64,000 nt of DNA, taken from Microvirga thermotolerans. Its GTDB lineage: Bacteria; Pseudomonadota; Alphaproteobacteria; Rhizobiales; Beijerinckiaceae. Each line of letters begins with the position of its first letter. The stretch's first letter is position 1. The DNA is taken from the NCBI RefSeq assembly GCF_009363855.1, contig NZ_CP045423.1:1580001-1644000 (forward strand). Reading direction: 5' to 3'. Below the pieces are notes generated by a model that did no database searches, had not been told where the DNA came from, and saw nothing but the letters and a program-made list of their open reading frames with translations. A program made the translations under genes and the position numbers. This document shows positions 1 through 12,266 of the stretch, in pieces.

Positions 1-2
1 CG

Positions 3-2896
<2,894 letters not shown>

Positions 2897-2900
<4 letters not shown>

Positions 2901-4996
2901 TGCGGGATGTGAGGCTGGACGGCATGCGGCACGATGCGCCCGAGGTGGCATCGGGCCACGTCTCGCCTGCCCCCATTGTCGCGAAGGTGCTGGTCGTCGA
3001 TGACGATCGCCGCAATCTTCTGGCGGTCGAAGAGATACTTCGCGCAACCGGCATCGAGATCGTGACGGCCGACTCCGGCGAGGCCGCCCTGCGCCATGTG
3101 CTTCAGGACGACTTCGCGGTCATCCTTCTCGACGTGCAGATGCCCCGGATCGATGGATACGAGGTTGCCGGTTTGATCCGCAACCGCCCGCGTTCGTCGC
3201 GGGTGCCCATTTTGTTCCTGACGGCTTACAACAAGGACGATCTCCACGTCTTCAAGGGCTACTCGGCCGGCGCGGTCGATTACGTGTTCAAGCCCATCGA
3301 GCCCCTGATCCTGAAATCCAAGGTCGACATCTTCGTTGACCTTTATCGTAAGACGGAGGAAATCCGGCGCCAGGGCGAGCAGGAGCGTCTCCTGCTCATG
3401 GAGAACCTGCGGGTTCGCAGCGAGAAGCTGCGGGCCGAGCAAGCCCTGCGCCGCCGCGAAGAGCATCAAGCCATTGTGCTGCAATCCCTGCCGATCGCTC
3501 TCTACACCGCATCCCTCCAGGAGGACCATCGCCAGCTTCACTTTACGAGCGAGAGCATCGAGCGGATCACAGGATTCGAGCCGAGCGCCTTCCTTGCCAG
3601 CCCTGACTTCTGGTCGTCTCGCATTCATCCGGAGGATCGCGAGCGGGTGCTGGATCAGCTGAGCCGACTTGCCGAGGAGGGGGCGGTGACCCTGGAATAC
3701 CGCTGGCGCTGCGCGGACGGCGTGGAGCGGTTTTTTCTCGACCAGACCGTCCTCATGCGCGACGGCGAGGGGCGGCCCCGCGAATTCTTCGGGATGTGGT
3801 TCGACATCACCGAGCGAAAGCAGATGGAGCAGAACCTGCTGCACGCCAGCAAGCTGGAAGCGGTCGGGCGCCTGACAGGCGGCATCGCCCATGACTTCAA
3901 CAACATGTTGAGCGTCGTGATCGGCAATCTCGATCTGCTGCGAAAAACCGTTCAGGGGAATGAGAAGGCCATACGGCGTATCGGAATGGCCCTGGAGAGC
4001 GCGCAGCACTGCGCGGACCTGACCCACAGGTTGTTGACGTTCTCACGGCGTCAGTCGCTTCAGGTGTCGACCATCGATGTGAACGTTCTCATGCCGAACC
4101 TCCTGGAGCTGATGCGGCGCACTCTCGGCGAGCGCATCAATGCGAAGCTTCAGACGGAAAGCGGGATCTGGCCGATCCGCGTGGACCGGGCGCAGCTGGA
4201 GGCGGCCCTCCTCAATCTTGCGGTCAATGCCCGTGACGCCATGCCGGATGGCGGCGATCTGACCATCACCGTCGAGAATCAGGTCATAGGTGAGGGTGGG
4301 GCCAGGCCGGCCGGCGAGTTCGTCATGATTGCGGTCAGCGATACCGGCGTGGGAATGCCGCCGGAGGTGCTGGAGCGAGTCTTCGAGCCGTTCTTTACAA
4401 CCAAGGAGAGCGGGAAGGGAACCGGTCTCGGGCTGAGTATGGTCTACGGGTTCGTGCAGCAATGCCATGGTCATGTGGAGGTGGCGAGCGAACCGAATGC
4501 GGGAACGACAATCCGCATCTTTCTGCCCCGGTGTCGCGAGGCCGTGGAGATCTCGGCGGAGGCTCCTGCTGACGTCGCGCATCCGTTCGGCAACAGCCAG
4601 CACGTGCTTGTCGTGGAGGATAACCCGGCCGTGCGCCAGGTGGCGACCTCGACGCTCCGGTCGCTGGGTTTCAAAGTGACGGAGGCCGAAACGGGCGATA
4701 TGGCGGCCCGAATCCTGGAGTCCAGTCGAGACGTGAGCCTTGTGCTCTCCGACGTGCGCATGCCCGGCGAAATGTCAGGCATCGATCTCGCCAGGTTCAT
4801 CCAGCGCGAGATGCCTCACATTCAGGTGCTGCTGACAACAGGCTATTTTGATGGAGAGGAGAGGGTGGAGGACCTCAATCTGCTCTACAAGCCATACCGT
4901 GGGACGGACCTGGCCGAAAAGATCCAGGCCCTGATGGGTGCAGCGCAGCCCGGCACGATCCATAGCTTGCCGGCGCACAGGACCGCCACAGGCTAA
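2897..4996 (+). CDS. Receiver-PAS-histidine kinase-receiver protein
   Basis: A 699-residue soluble signalling protein with an N-terminal receiver (about 30-145, VLVVDDD and phospho-acceptor D79 in LLDVQMP), a short coiled coil, a PAS/PAC domain (about 195-310), a HisKA domain with H332 in [10 protein letters not shown], a HATPase domain with the N box [12 protein letters not shown] and DTGVGMPPE, and a C-terminal receiver with D619 in LSDVRMP. No membrane segment is present. The HDFNN type of phospho-acceptor box is typical of kinases that pass phosphate to their own C-terminal receiver. The ATG overlaps the stop of the upstream hybrid kinase (ATGA), which suggests a common phosphorelay in which the first protein's HisKA could charge this protein's N-terminal receiver; that link is inference. 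Its TAA stop lies in the left arm of a palindromic repeat. Confidence 0.93.
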
Positions 4997-5042
4997 AGTA
5001 TCGCGCGCAAAACCGGTTCCCACTTTTGCGCGCGATGCTTTA
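4994..5042. repeat. Palindromic REP-like element containing the stop codons of both convergent genes
   Basis: A near-perfect inverted repeat with arms around CGCGCGCAAAA and TTTTGCGCGCG and an internal ACCGGTTCCCAC. The TAA at 4994-4996 ends the kinase gene and the TAA read on the minus strand at 5042-5040 ends the RTX gene, so the element replaces any intergenic spacer. It can form a strong hairpin on either transcript and is likely a bidirectional terminator. The core CGCGCAA-R-ACCGGTTCCCACTT recurs at 27231-27252. Confidence 0.8.
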
Positions 5043-6626
5043 GGCGAACAGGAAGTCGCTCGCCTTCAGGCTCGCCAAGCCCTTGACTGTGATGTCATTG
5101 TCGGCATCGAAGCGGATGATGCTGTCCCCGCTAACGACATCGATGGTCAGGTCCGAGAAGCTGTGGATGCCGTCCGCCGCAAAGGCGGTCAGGTCGATCC
5201 AGTCGCGAAAGGTCTCGAAATCGCCGATCGTGTCGTGCCCGGTGGGCGGGCCGAATACGAACGCATCTGCGCCGGGGCCGCCAAACAGGTAATCGTCGCC
5301 GCTGCCGCCGGCCAGCGTGTCCCTGCCGGTCCCGCCGTCGAGGACGTTGCCGGTGCCGCCTGCGACGGTGAGCCAGTCGTTCCCGGCCCCGCCATGGAGG
5401 AAGCTCGTGCCGGCGACCGAGTCCGCCGCGACCGTGGCCGTCAACGTGTCGTGGCCGTTGCCGCCATCCAGATGGTTCTCTGCCCTGAGGCTCCCTCCAA
5501 AGGAGAACGACGTCACCGAAAGGAACGCTGCAAGAGTGTCGTCCCCACCGCCGCCGCTGAGGCGGTTCTGCGCGTCGGCGTCTCCCGCTCCGCCATGAAC
5601 CGTGAGGTCGGCTCTCAAGGTGTCGCGACCGTTACCGTGACCGCCATCGAGGAGGTTCAATGCCCTGAGGTCAAATCTTGAACTCGAGGCTGTGGTGGTC
5701 GCAGTCAGGACGTCGTCGCCGATGCCACCGTCCAGGCGATTGGTGGTATCCTTCTCGCCGTACACGACGGACGCGATCCTATCGTCGCCCTCATCGCCCC
5801 AGAGCTCGTTCGTGATGACCGTGTCCCGACTGTTGGAAGATGCCCGGCTCATCGCCGACAGGGTGTCGTCGCCGCTGCCGCCCCGGAGCTCATTCAGCAG
5901 CGGGCTGTTGTAGCGCGCAGCGGCGATGACGGTAGAATCCAGGACATCGCCCCCGTCCCCGCCAAAGATCTTGGCGGTCGCGCTGCCCAAGGCGGATCCG
6001 AATCCGACCGAACGGGTGAACGCCGTGATCTGATCGCTCCCTGACCCGCCGTCGACCATGGTTCCCATGACGTTATTGGCGTCATGCTGCCCCTCGTTAT
6101 CCGCAATGGCCTTGATGGTGTCGTTGCCGGATCCGCCGAAGACATCGACCTGATAGGCGTCGATCCTGGCGGATGTCGTCCCATTCAGCCTTGCCGTGGC
6201 ATTGATGGTATCGTTGCCGAAACCGCCATCCACCAGGATATATGCGGACAGAACCTGCTGCTGTTCAGGATTGGTATTGTCGCCCTGGAGAGCAATGGTT
6301 GCGTTCAGTGTATCGTCTCCCTTCTCGCCCAGCTGGATTGCGACCGCATTCAGCGTTTCCTGAGGCTGCGCCGTCAAAGCGAGGTTGGTGGTCAGCGTGT
6401 CGTTCTCGCCGCCGCCGATCAGGGCGGTCCGGTTGAAGGTGCTGCTCAGGACGTCGTCGCCGTCCCGGCCCTCCACGACATCGTTGTCCGCCGCCGCTGC
6501 TAGCGTGTCGTTGCCGGGCGTGCCGACGATCCTCTCATGAACGGGATCGATCAGGAAAAGCCAGTCTCTCGATGGAGCGTTGGCGCCCATGCGCGTGTCG
6601 CCGATCGCCTTGCTGAAGATTGCCAT
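5040..6626 (-). CDS. RTX-type calcium-binding repeat protein
   Basis: A 528-residue protein made almost entirely of hemolysin-type glycine/aspartate nonapeptides (GGxGxDxLx; for example GGSGNDTI, GGSGDDTL, GGIGDDVL, GGGGDDTL, GGTGRDTL). Unlike classical tandem RTX blocks, most repeats occur singly and are separated by 25-45 residue beta-strand-like inserts rich in Ala/Thr/Ser; only the last 120 residues contain closely packed repeats (VLDGGTGRDTLAGGSGDDYL). The C-terminus has the DAFVFGPPTGHDTIGDF and ASDFLFA style of type I secreted proteins, and there is no N-terminal signal peptide, both consistent with export by a type I system. No enzymatic domain is seen, so a surface or extracellular structural role is likely. 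The ATG at 6626 has GAAGGA six bases upstream. No intact type I secretion genes lie in the window. Confidence 0.88.
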   Translation of the reverse strand: MAIFSKAIGDTRMGANAPSRDWLFLIDPVHERIVGTPGNDTLAAAADNDVVEGRDGDDVLSSTFNRTALIGGGENDTLTTNLALTAQPQETLNAVAIQLGEKGDDTLNATIALQGDNTNPEQQQVLSAYILVDGGFGNDTINATARLNGTTSARIDAYQVDVFGGSGNDTIKAIADNEGQHDANNVMGTMVDGGSGSDQITAFTRSVGFGSALGSATAKIFGGDGGDVLDSTVIAAARYNSPLLNELRGGSGDDTLSAMSRASSNSRDTVITNELWGDEGDDRIASVVYGEKDTTNRLDGGIGDDVLTATTTASSSRFDLRALNLLDGGHGNGRDTLRADLTVHGGAGDADAQNRLSGGGGDDTLAAFLSVTSFSFGGSLRAENHLDGGNGHDTLTATVAADSVAGTSFLHGGAGNDWLTVAGGTGNVLDGGTGRDTLAGGSGDDYLFGGPGADAFVFGPPTGHDTIGDFETFRDWIDLTAFAADGIHSFSDLTIDVVSGDSIIRFDADNDITVKGLASLKASDFLFA

Positions 6627-6834
6627 GATTGTTCCTTCGACAATGTATGCCCCAAGAACTTCTCGTGAGGGCCCGCACCTGCCGCTGACATCAGGCTGGC
6701 CGCTTCTGAAAATGGCGGCTCGGATGCCCTTCAGGTTGTCTCAACCGGAATCCGACGCCCCGTCACATTGCCGCGGTCGGCGCCACTTGCCGAACGAGCG
6801 GCTGCTCGCGGATCACGCCACTCGAAACCGCTTT

Positions 6835-6857
6835 GGCGATGCGAACGCGGCATCGCC
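6835..6857. repeat. Inverted repeat GGCGATGC-N7-GCATCGCC
   Basis: Perfect 8-bp arms separated by seven bases, in the non-coding stretch upstream of the RTX gene. It could be a regulator site or an RNA hairpin in the RTX leader; nothing further can be said. Confidence 0.45.
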
Positions 6858-6925
6858 AATGCATTCAACCGATCCGCCTTCAGTGGTTGCTGTCGGCCGT
6901 GAGCAATAGATGTAAAACGCCATCG

Positions 6926-6961
6926 TGCTCACACGCTCTGCAATCCATGCTCACACGGTCT
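6926..6961. repeat. Direct repeat TGCTCACACGSTCT, two copies 22 bp apart
   Basis: Copies at 6926-6939 and 6948-6961 differ at one position. The 22-bp period equals two helical turns, which would place two bound proteins on the same face of the DNA. It lies about 300 bp upstream of the RTX start codon. Confidence 0.4.
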
Positions 6962-7232
6962 ATTATCGTGATTACTAGAGGCGCCGGCCGCGATTCTTTC
7001 AATCGTTCTTTCGAAGTAATACCCGACAAGAGAATTGCCGACGCGTATTTGCAAACGCGGGCATGGCGTGACTTGCCATTGGGCGGAGGCTGTTGAGGGA
7101 GATCGGCATGGCTGCGCTCCGGATCCGCCAGGACTCCTCACCCGCCGATTTGCGCGAGCGCTCCACGCGAAAGGGGACGCCCGGGCCTGCCTGCGTTTGC
7201 GGGCCATTGCCGTTGCCGTGGAGCCGCGGTTC

Positions 7233-8156
7233 TCACGGCTCCGAGCCGATGCGGATGGTCCCGGACGCCTTCGAGACGACCTCGTCCACGAACAGATCCA
7301 CGAAGGCTTCCGCGGGTTTCGACAGGGGCAGGCCGGGGAGGGAGATGATGCCGTATTCCAGCGTGCGCACGGGGCGAAAGGGGCGCATCACGATCTCGGG
7401 AGAGCGGAAGAAGCTTGCGATCAGGGCCGGAACCACCGCCACGCCGAGTCCGGCCGCCGCGCAGGCGCAGGCCGCCTCGACCGAATGGACCTCGACCCGG
7501 CAATGGTGCGGCGCCCCGGTCTCCCGCAGCTCGTATTCGAGTTCGTGCCGCGCGGTTCTCTGCCGGCCCAGCAGGATGAGATCGTTGCGGGCGAGGTCCT
7601 GCAGCTCGATGTGTTCTTTCGACGCGAGCGGGTGCCCCCGTGCCATGACGCATGTGGTTTCGCCTCGAAGGAGCGGACGCACCTTGAAGCCCTGGTCCTC
7701 GGTCGGCAGGCGTACGAATCCCAGATCGGCGCCGCGCGCCTGGATCATCTGCTCGATGGCGCCGTAGGGGCCGGACAGGGTTTCGACGACGGCCTTGGGG
7801 TAGATGCGGAAGTACCGGGAAAGGACCTGCGGCAGGAGGCTGGTGGTGATGCTGTGGGGAAACGCGACCCGCAGCAGCGTATCCCCGGCCGCCCCCGCCT
7901 TGATGTCCGCGGCTTTTCGCCTGACCCGCGCGAGGACTTCCGTGAGTTCTTCCACCTCGGGCACGAGCGCTTTCGCCTCCGGTCTCGGGATCAGGCGCCC
8001 CTTGTCCCGGATGAACAGTTCGAAGCCGATCTCGGCTTCGAGGGCGGCGAGCTGCCTGCTGATGGCCGATTGAGAGATACCCAGAGCCGCCGAGGCGCCG
8101 ACCGTCGAGCCGGTCGCCATGATGGCCTTCAGCACTTCGAGCTGCTTCAGGTTCAT
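7233..8156 (-). CDS. LysR-family transcriptional regulator
   Basis: A 307-residue protein with an N-terminal winged helix-turn-helix (MNLKQLEVLKAIM through about residue 60; ALGISQSAISRQLAALE is the recognition region) and a C-terminal LysR effector domain (about 90-300). It is transcribed away from the peptide-type ABC transporter operon beginning at 8362, with 205 bases between, so it is the obvious local regulator of that operon and probably of itself. The effector is unknown; by context it would be the imported substrate or a product of the operon's hydrolase. Confidence 0.9.
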   Translation of the reverse strand: MNLKQLEVLKAIMATGSTVGASAALGISQSAISRQLAALEAEIGFELFIRDKGRLIPRPEAKALVPEVEELTEVLARVRRKAADIKAGAAGDTLLRVAFPHSITTSLLPQVLSRYFRIYPKAVVETLSGPYGAIEQMIQARGADLGFVRLPTEDQGFKVRPLLRGETTCVMARGHPLASKEHIELQDLARNDLILLGRQRTARHELEYELRETGAPHHCRVEVHSVEAACACAAAGLGVAVVPALIASFFRSPEIVMRPFRPVRTLEYGIISLPGLPLSKPAEAFVDLFVDEVVSKASGTIRIGSEP

Positions 8157-8187
8157 GGCCCGGGGCGAACCTTAAGCGTGACCAAGG

Positions 8188-8323
8188 TTTTGCAAAATTT
8201 CATCGCCCTATCTCATTTCCTCATACTGTTGCGCCTTCCCGGGGAGCTTGGGTAATTAACATATAAAGCCACGATAAAAGTGCGTCGATGAAACATTATC
8301 TGCGGAAAGCTCCGAAATTTCAT
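8188..8323. promoter_or_regulatory. Divergent control region: TTTTGCAAAA palindrome and repeated AAATTTCAT
   Basis: The LysR/transporter intergenic DNA is AT-rich against its surroundings. It carries the perfect palindrome TTTTGCAAAA (8188-8197), and the 9-mer AAATTTCAT occurs twice, at 8195-8203 and 8315-8323. TAATTAACATATAAAG near 8252-8267 is a plausible -10 area for the rightward operon. A LysR-type activator binding here is inference. Confidence 0.4.
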
Positions 8324-8361
8324 GTGAGCCGCTGCCGGTCGCAGCTGCCGGAGCGCTTTTC

Positions 8362-9336
8362 ATGACTGTTTTCATCATCAGGCGCCTCTCCCAAAGTCTG
8401 CTGGTCCTCTTCATCACGTCGATCGTCGTCTTCGCCGGCATCTACGCCATCGGCAACCCGGTCGATATCCTGATCGCCGGAGACGCGACGCCTGCCGAGC
8501 GCGAGCAGGCGATCAGGGCGCTCGGGCTCGACCGGTCCCTCGTCGAGCAATACGGCACCTTCATCTGGAACGCTCTCCATGGCGATCTGGGCCGTTCCTT
8601 CGTGTTCAACCAACCCTCCATCGACCTCATCCTCAACAGGATGCCGGCGACGCTCGAACTCGCCTTCGTCGCGCTCGCGCTCTCGCTCGTCGTGGGAATT
8701 CCCCTGGGCCTCTGGGCCGGCCTGAGGCCCGGCACGGCGGTGGACGAAACCGTCATGACCGGATCGATCCTCGGCTTCAGCCTGCCGAATTTCTGGCAGG
8801 GCATGATGCTGATCATGATCTTCTCGGTCTGGCTGGGATGGCTGCCGTCCACCGGGCGTGGCGAGGTGGGAAGCATTCTGGGCGTAAGGACCAGTCTCGC
8901 GACCTGGTCCGGACTGACGCACCTCATCCTGCCGGCCCTCAACCTCGCTCTCTTCAAGATCTCGCTCGTCATACGCCTCACCCGCAGCGGCGTGCGCGAG
9001 ACCATGCCGCTCGACTTCGTGAAGTTCGCGAGGGCCAAGGGCCTCTCCGAGAAACGGATCGTCGCGGTGCACGTCCTCAAGAACATCCTGATCCCCATCG
9101 TCACCGTGGTCGGCGTCGAGTTCGGCAGCCTTATCGCCTTCGCCATCGTGACGGAGACGATCTTCGCCTGGCCGGGCATGGGCAAGCTCCTGATCGACTC
9201 GATCATGCGCCTCGACCGTCCGGTCGTGGTGGCCTACCTGCTCGTCGTCGTCACCCTGTTCATCGTCATCAACTTCGTGGTCGACATCCTCTATTCGCTG
9301 CTCGATCCGCGGATCCGCCTCGGGAGCGCGCCATGA
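8362..9336 (+). CDS. Dpp/Opp-type ABC transporter permease (DppB-like), system A
   Basis: A 324-residue inner-membrane permease with the N-terminal helix VFIIRRLSQSLLVLFITSIVVF typical of DppB/OppB, about six membrane helices, and the cytoplasmic EAA loop near residues 205-230 (RAKGLSEKRIVAVHVLKN). With the following DppC-like protein it forms the translocation pore for short peptides or peptide-like solutes. It is the first gene of the operon, and its ATG follows GGAGCG. The stop overlaps the next start (ATGA), indicating coupled translation of the two pore subunits. The exact substrate cannot be read from the permease. Confidence 0.92.
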   Translation: MTVFIIRRLSQSLLVLFITSIVVFAGIYAIGNPVDILIAGDATPAEREQAIRALGLDRSLVEQYGTFIWNALHGDLGRSFVFNQPSIDLILNRMPATLELAFVALALSLVVGIPLGLWAGLRPGTAVDETVMTGSILGFSLPNFWQGMMLIMIFSVWLGWLPSTGRGEVGSILGVRTSLATWSGLTHLILPALNLALFKISLVIRLTRSGVRETMPLDFVKFARAKGLSEKRIVAVHVLKNILIPIVTVVGVEFGSLIAFAIVTETIFAWPGMGKLLIDSIMRLDRPVVVAYLLVVVTLFIVINFVVDILYSLLDPRIRLGSAP

Positions 9337-10235
9337 CGGCCGCCGTCCTTCGGAAGCCGAACTCCGAGACGCTCCTCGGACGCGCTCTCAACGGCCTGCT
9401 TAAGAGCCCGAAAGCCACCGTCGCCGCCGTCGTCCTCGTGCTGCTGCTCCTCGCGGCGGCCGTCGGGCCGTGGCTCGCGCCGCAGAACCCTTACGACCTG
9501 ATGCAGATCAGCATCATGGATGCGCGGCTGCCTCCCGGCTCGGAAAGCGTTGATGGCGGCATCTACTGGCTCGGCACGGACGGGCAGGGACGGGACATGC
9601 TGTCGGCCATGATCTATGGCCTGCGCACGAGCCTTGCGGTCGGCGTCGTCAGCGGCGTCGTCGCGCTGGGGGTCGGCACCGCGCTCGGCCTGATGGCGGC
9701 CTATTTCGGCGGACGCGTCGATGCGCTGATCATGCGCCTCGTCGACCTCATGCTCGGCTTCCCGACCATCCTCGTAGCCCTGATGCTGCTGGCCACGATC
9801 GGCCAGGGCGTGGGCAAGGTCATGTTCGCCCTGGTGCTGGTCCAGTGGGCGCTCTTCGCCCGCGCCGTCCGCGGCGCAGCGCTCGTGGAGAAGGGCAAGG
9901 AATACGTAGAGGCGGCGGCCTGCCTCGATCTGAGCAAGGCCCGCATCCTCTTCGGCCACCTTTTGCCCAACTGCCTTCCGCCCCTGATCGTGATCGGCAC
10001 GCTGCAGGTCGCGAACGCCATCTCGGCGGAGGCGACCCTGAGCTTCCTCGGCATCGGACTGCCGATCACCGAACCGTCCCTGGGGCTGCTCATCGCCAAC
10101 GGTTACGAGGTTCTCATGTCGGGGCAGTACTGGATCAGCGTCTACCCGGGGCTCCTCCTGGTCCTTCTCGTCTTCAGCATCAACATCGTCGGCGACCGCC
10201 TGCGCGAGGTGCTGAACCCGCGGCTCGAGCGGTGA
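9333..10235 (+). CDS. Dpp/Opp-type ABC transporter permease (DppC-like), system A
   Basis: The ATG at 9333 overlaps the upstream stop by four bases; the frame stays open further 5' but only as a shadow of the DppB gene. The 300-residue product has a cytoplasmic N-terminus, a first membrane helix (about 28-48) followed by PWLAPQNPYDL, the LGTDGQGRDMLS motif diagnostic of DppC/OppC, and five further helices with an EAA loop (EAAACLDLSKARILFGHLLPN). It pairs with the preceding DppB-like permease and docks the two ATPases encoded next. Confidence 0.92.
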   Translation: MTAAVLRKPNSETLLGRALNGLLKSPKATVAAVVLVLLLLAAAVGPWLAPQNPYDLMQISIMDARLPPGSESVDGGIYWLGTDGQGRDMLSAMIYGLRTSLAVGVVSGVVALGVGTALGLMAAYFGGRVDALIMRLVDLMLGFPTILVALMLLATIGQGVGKVMFALVLVQWALFARAVRGAALVEKGKEYVEAAACLDLSKARILFGHLLPNCLPPLIVIGTLQVANAISAEATLSFLGIGLPITEPSLGLLIANGYEVLMSGQYWISVYPGLLLVLLVFSINIVGDRLREVLNPRLER

Positions 10236-10245
10236 GGGGAGTGCC

Positions 10246-11220
10246 ATGAGCGGTTCGACATTGATCGTCGAAAATCTCCAGACCCATTTCTTCACCGAGA
10301 AGGGCGTCGTCAAGGCGGTCGACGGCGTCAGCTTCGAGGTCGCCCGCGGCGAGGTGCTCGGGCTCGTGGGCGAGTCCGGATCGGGCAAGTCCATCACCGG
10401 CTTCTCGATCCTCGGGCTGGTCGATCCTCCCGGCCGGGTCGTGGGCGGACGGATCCTCTTCCAGGGACAGGATCTCGTCGGTCTTCCGGCCCATGAGATG
10501 AGGAAGCTGCGCGGACGGCGGATCGCGATGATCTTCCAGGATCCCATGATGACGCTGAACCCCGTGCTCAGCATCGGCACGCAGATGGTCGAGACGGTTC
10601 TCGCCCACGAAAAGGTGAGCGCGAAGGAGGCGCGGGCGAGGGCGCGCGACACGCTCGGCATGGTCGGAATTCCTTCGCCCGAGGAACGGCTCGCGGCCTA
10701 TCCGCACCAGTTTTCCGGGGGCATGCGCCAGCGGGTGGCCATCGCCATTGCGCTCCTGCATCGTCCCGAACTCATCGTCGCGGACGAGCCGACGACCGCC
10801 CTCGACGTCACCATCCAGTCGCAGATCCTCGCGCAGATTCAGACGCTTTCCAGGGAACTCGGCATGGCGCTGGTGTGGATCAGCCACGATCTCGGGGTCG
10901 TGGCCGGCCTCGCGCACCGCATTGCCGTGATGTATGCCGGGCGCATCGTCGAGGCCGGGCCTACGGACGACGTGCTCGACCGCCCCGTCCATCCCTATAC
11001 CGTCGGGCTTCTCCAGTCGGTCGCCGCGAACGTGCCGCGCGGCGCGCCGTTGAAAGCCATTCCCGGCATGGCGCCATCCCCGCTCCACCGGCCTTCCGGC
11101 TGCGCCTTCCGCACGCGCTGCGCCTTCGCGACGGAAGTCTGTGGGACCGAACCGCCTCTCGAGAGCGCCGGACCCGTTGCATGGCGCTGCTTCCATCCGC
11201 AGGTGAGGAGGGCCGCATGA
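10246..11220 (+). CDS. Dpp/Opp-type ABC transporter ATPase (DppD-like), system A
   Basis: A 324-residue ATPase with Walker [10 protein letters not shown]-loop [11 protein letters not shown], signature [11 protein letters not shown], Walker [13 protein letters not shown] and the switch His in ISHDLGVV. The C-terminal oligopeptide-transporter extension contains the Cys cluster [15 protein letters not shown], which in this family can ligate an iron-sulfur centre. It works as a heterodimer with the following DppF-like ATPase. The ATG follows GAGGGGAGTGCC, and its stop overlaps the next start. Confidence 0.92.
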   Translation: MSGSTLIVENLQTHFFTEKGVVKAVDGVSFEVARGEVLGLVGESGSGKSITGFSILGLVDPPGRVVGGRILFQGQDLVGLPAHEMRKLRGRRIAMIFQDPMMTLNPVLSIGTQMVETVLAHEKVSAKEARARARDTLGMVGIPSPEERLAAYPHQFSGGMRQRVAIAIALLHRPELIVADEPTTALDVTIQSQILAQIQTLSRELGMALVWISHDLGVVAGLAHRIAVMYAGRIVEAGPTDDVLDRPVHPYTVGLLQSVAANVPRGAPLKAIPGMAPSPLHRPSGCAFRTRCAFATEVCGTEPPLESAGPVAWRCFHPQVRRAA

Positions 11221-12248
11221 CGCCGCTGATCGAAGCTGCCGGCATCTCCAAGCGTTTCGTCCGCGATCTGGACTATGCCGAGCGGATCGCCCGCTTCCTC
11301 GGGGCCGACCTGAAGCCCCAGGTCGTCCACGCCGTCGATCGTGTCGACCTCAAGATCATGCCGGGCGAGGTGGTCGGCCTCGTCGGCGAATCCGGCTGCG
11401 GAAAATCGACTCTCGGCCGCGTCCTGGCGGGAATCATGCCCCAGAGCGACGGAGCGGTCTTCTGGAACGGCCGTGACCGGCGGGAGCTTCCTCCCAAGGA
11501 GGCCCGCGCGGCGCGTCTTTCGGCTCAGATGATCTTTCAGGATCCGATGTCGTCGCTCAACCCGCGCAAGCGGGTGATCGACATCGTCGGCGAAGCGCCC
11601 GTGGCGCACGGCATCGTCCCCCGGCGCGAAAAGGCGGATTATGTCGCCGGCCTCATGGAGCGGGTCGGCCTCGATCCGAACTACCGCGAGCGCTTCCCGC
11701 ACCAGTTCTCGGGAGGACAGCGGCAACGGATCGGCATCGCCCGGGCGCTCGCGGTCAAGCCGCGGTTCATCGTCTGCGACGAGTCCGTCGCGGCCCTCGA
11801 CGTGTCGATCCAGGCGCAGATCATCAATCTGTTCATGGAACTGAAGCGCGATCTCGGCCTGACCTATCTCTTCATCAGCCACGACATCGGCGTCGTGAAG
11901 CATATCAGCGACCGGGTTGCGATCATGTATCTGGGCCGCATCGTCGAGAGCGCTCCGGCCGAGGCGTTCTTCGAGCGGCCGAACCATCCCTACACGGTGG
12001 CGCTCCTCGACGAGGTGCCTTCCATCGCCAACCGGCGGCGCATCTTCTCGCCGATCAAGGGCGAGATCCCGTCGCCGCTCGCCCCGCCCGGCGGTTGTCA
12101 TTTCCATCCCCGCTGTCCGCACGCTTTCGACCGTTGCCGGCGCGAGGCGCCGCCTCTGCGGGAAATCGCGCCGGGCCACATCAGCGCCTGCCATCTCAAC
12201 GAGGCCCGTACACCCGGCGAGCGGCGCGAGACCGCTGCCGCATCCTGA
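11217..12248 (+). CDS. Dpp/Opp-type ABC transporter ATPase (DppF-like), system A
   Basis: The start at 11217 overlaps the DppD-like stop (ATGA). The 343-residue product has Walker A GESGCGKS, Q-loop IFQDPMSSLNPRKR, signature SGGQRQRIGIARAL and Walker B FIVCDESVAALD. The last motif reads DES where DEP is usual, a mild substitution at the position after the catalytic Glu. The C-terminal Cys-rich tail (CHFHPRCPHAFDRC) is typical of DppF/OppF. The second ATPase of the operon, it completes the motor. Confidence 0.92.
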   Translation: MTPLIEAAGISKRFVRDLDYAERIARFLGADLKPQVVHAVDRVDLKIMPGEVVGLVGESGCGKSTLGRVLAGIMPQSDGAVFWNGRDRRELPPKEARAARLSAQMIFQDPMSSLNPRKRVIDIVGEAPVAHGIVPRREKADYVAGLMERVGLDPNYRERFPHQFSGGQRQRIGIARALAVKPRFIVCDESVAALDVSIQAQIINLFMELKRDLGLTYLFISHDIGVVKHISDRVAIMYLGRIVESAPAEAFFERPNHPYTVALLDEVPSIANRRRIFSPIKGEIPSPLAPPGGCHFHPRCPHAFDRCRREAPPLREIAPGHISACHLNEARTPGERRETAAAS

Positions 12249-12266
12249 TCCAGAAGGGAGAACAAC

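Larger units (their letters stand above)
6627..7232. other. Gene-free interval between the RTX gene and a LysR gene
   Basis: About 600 bases without a convincing coding region; the short frames here lack recognisable protein character. It must hold the RTX gene promoter, read leftwards. It contains an inverted repeat and a direct repeat, listed separately. Confidence 0.5.
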
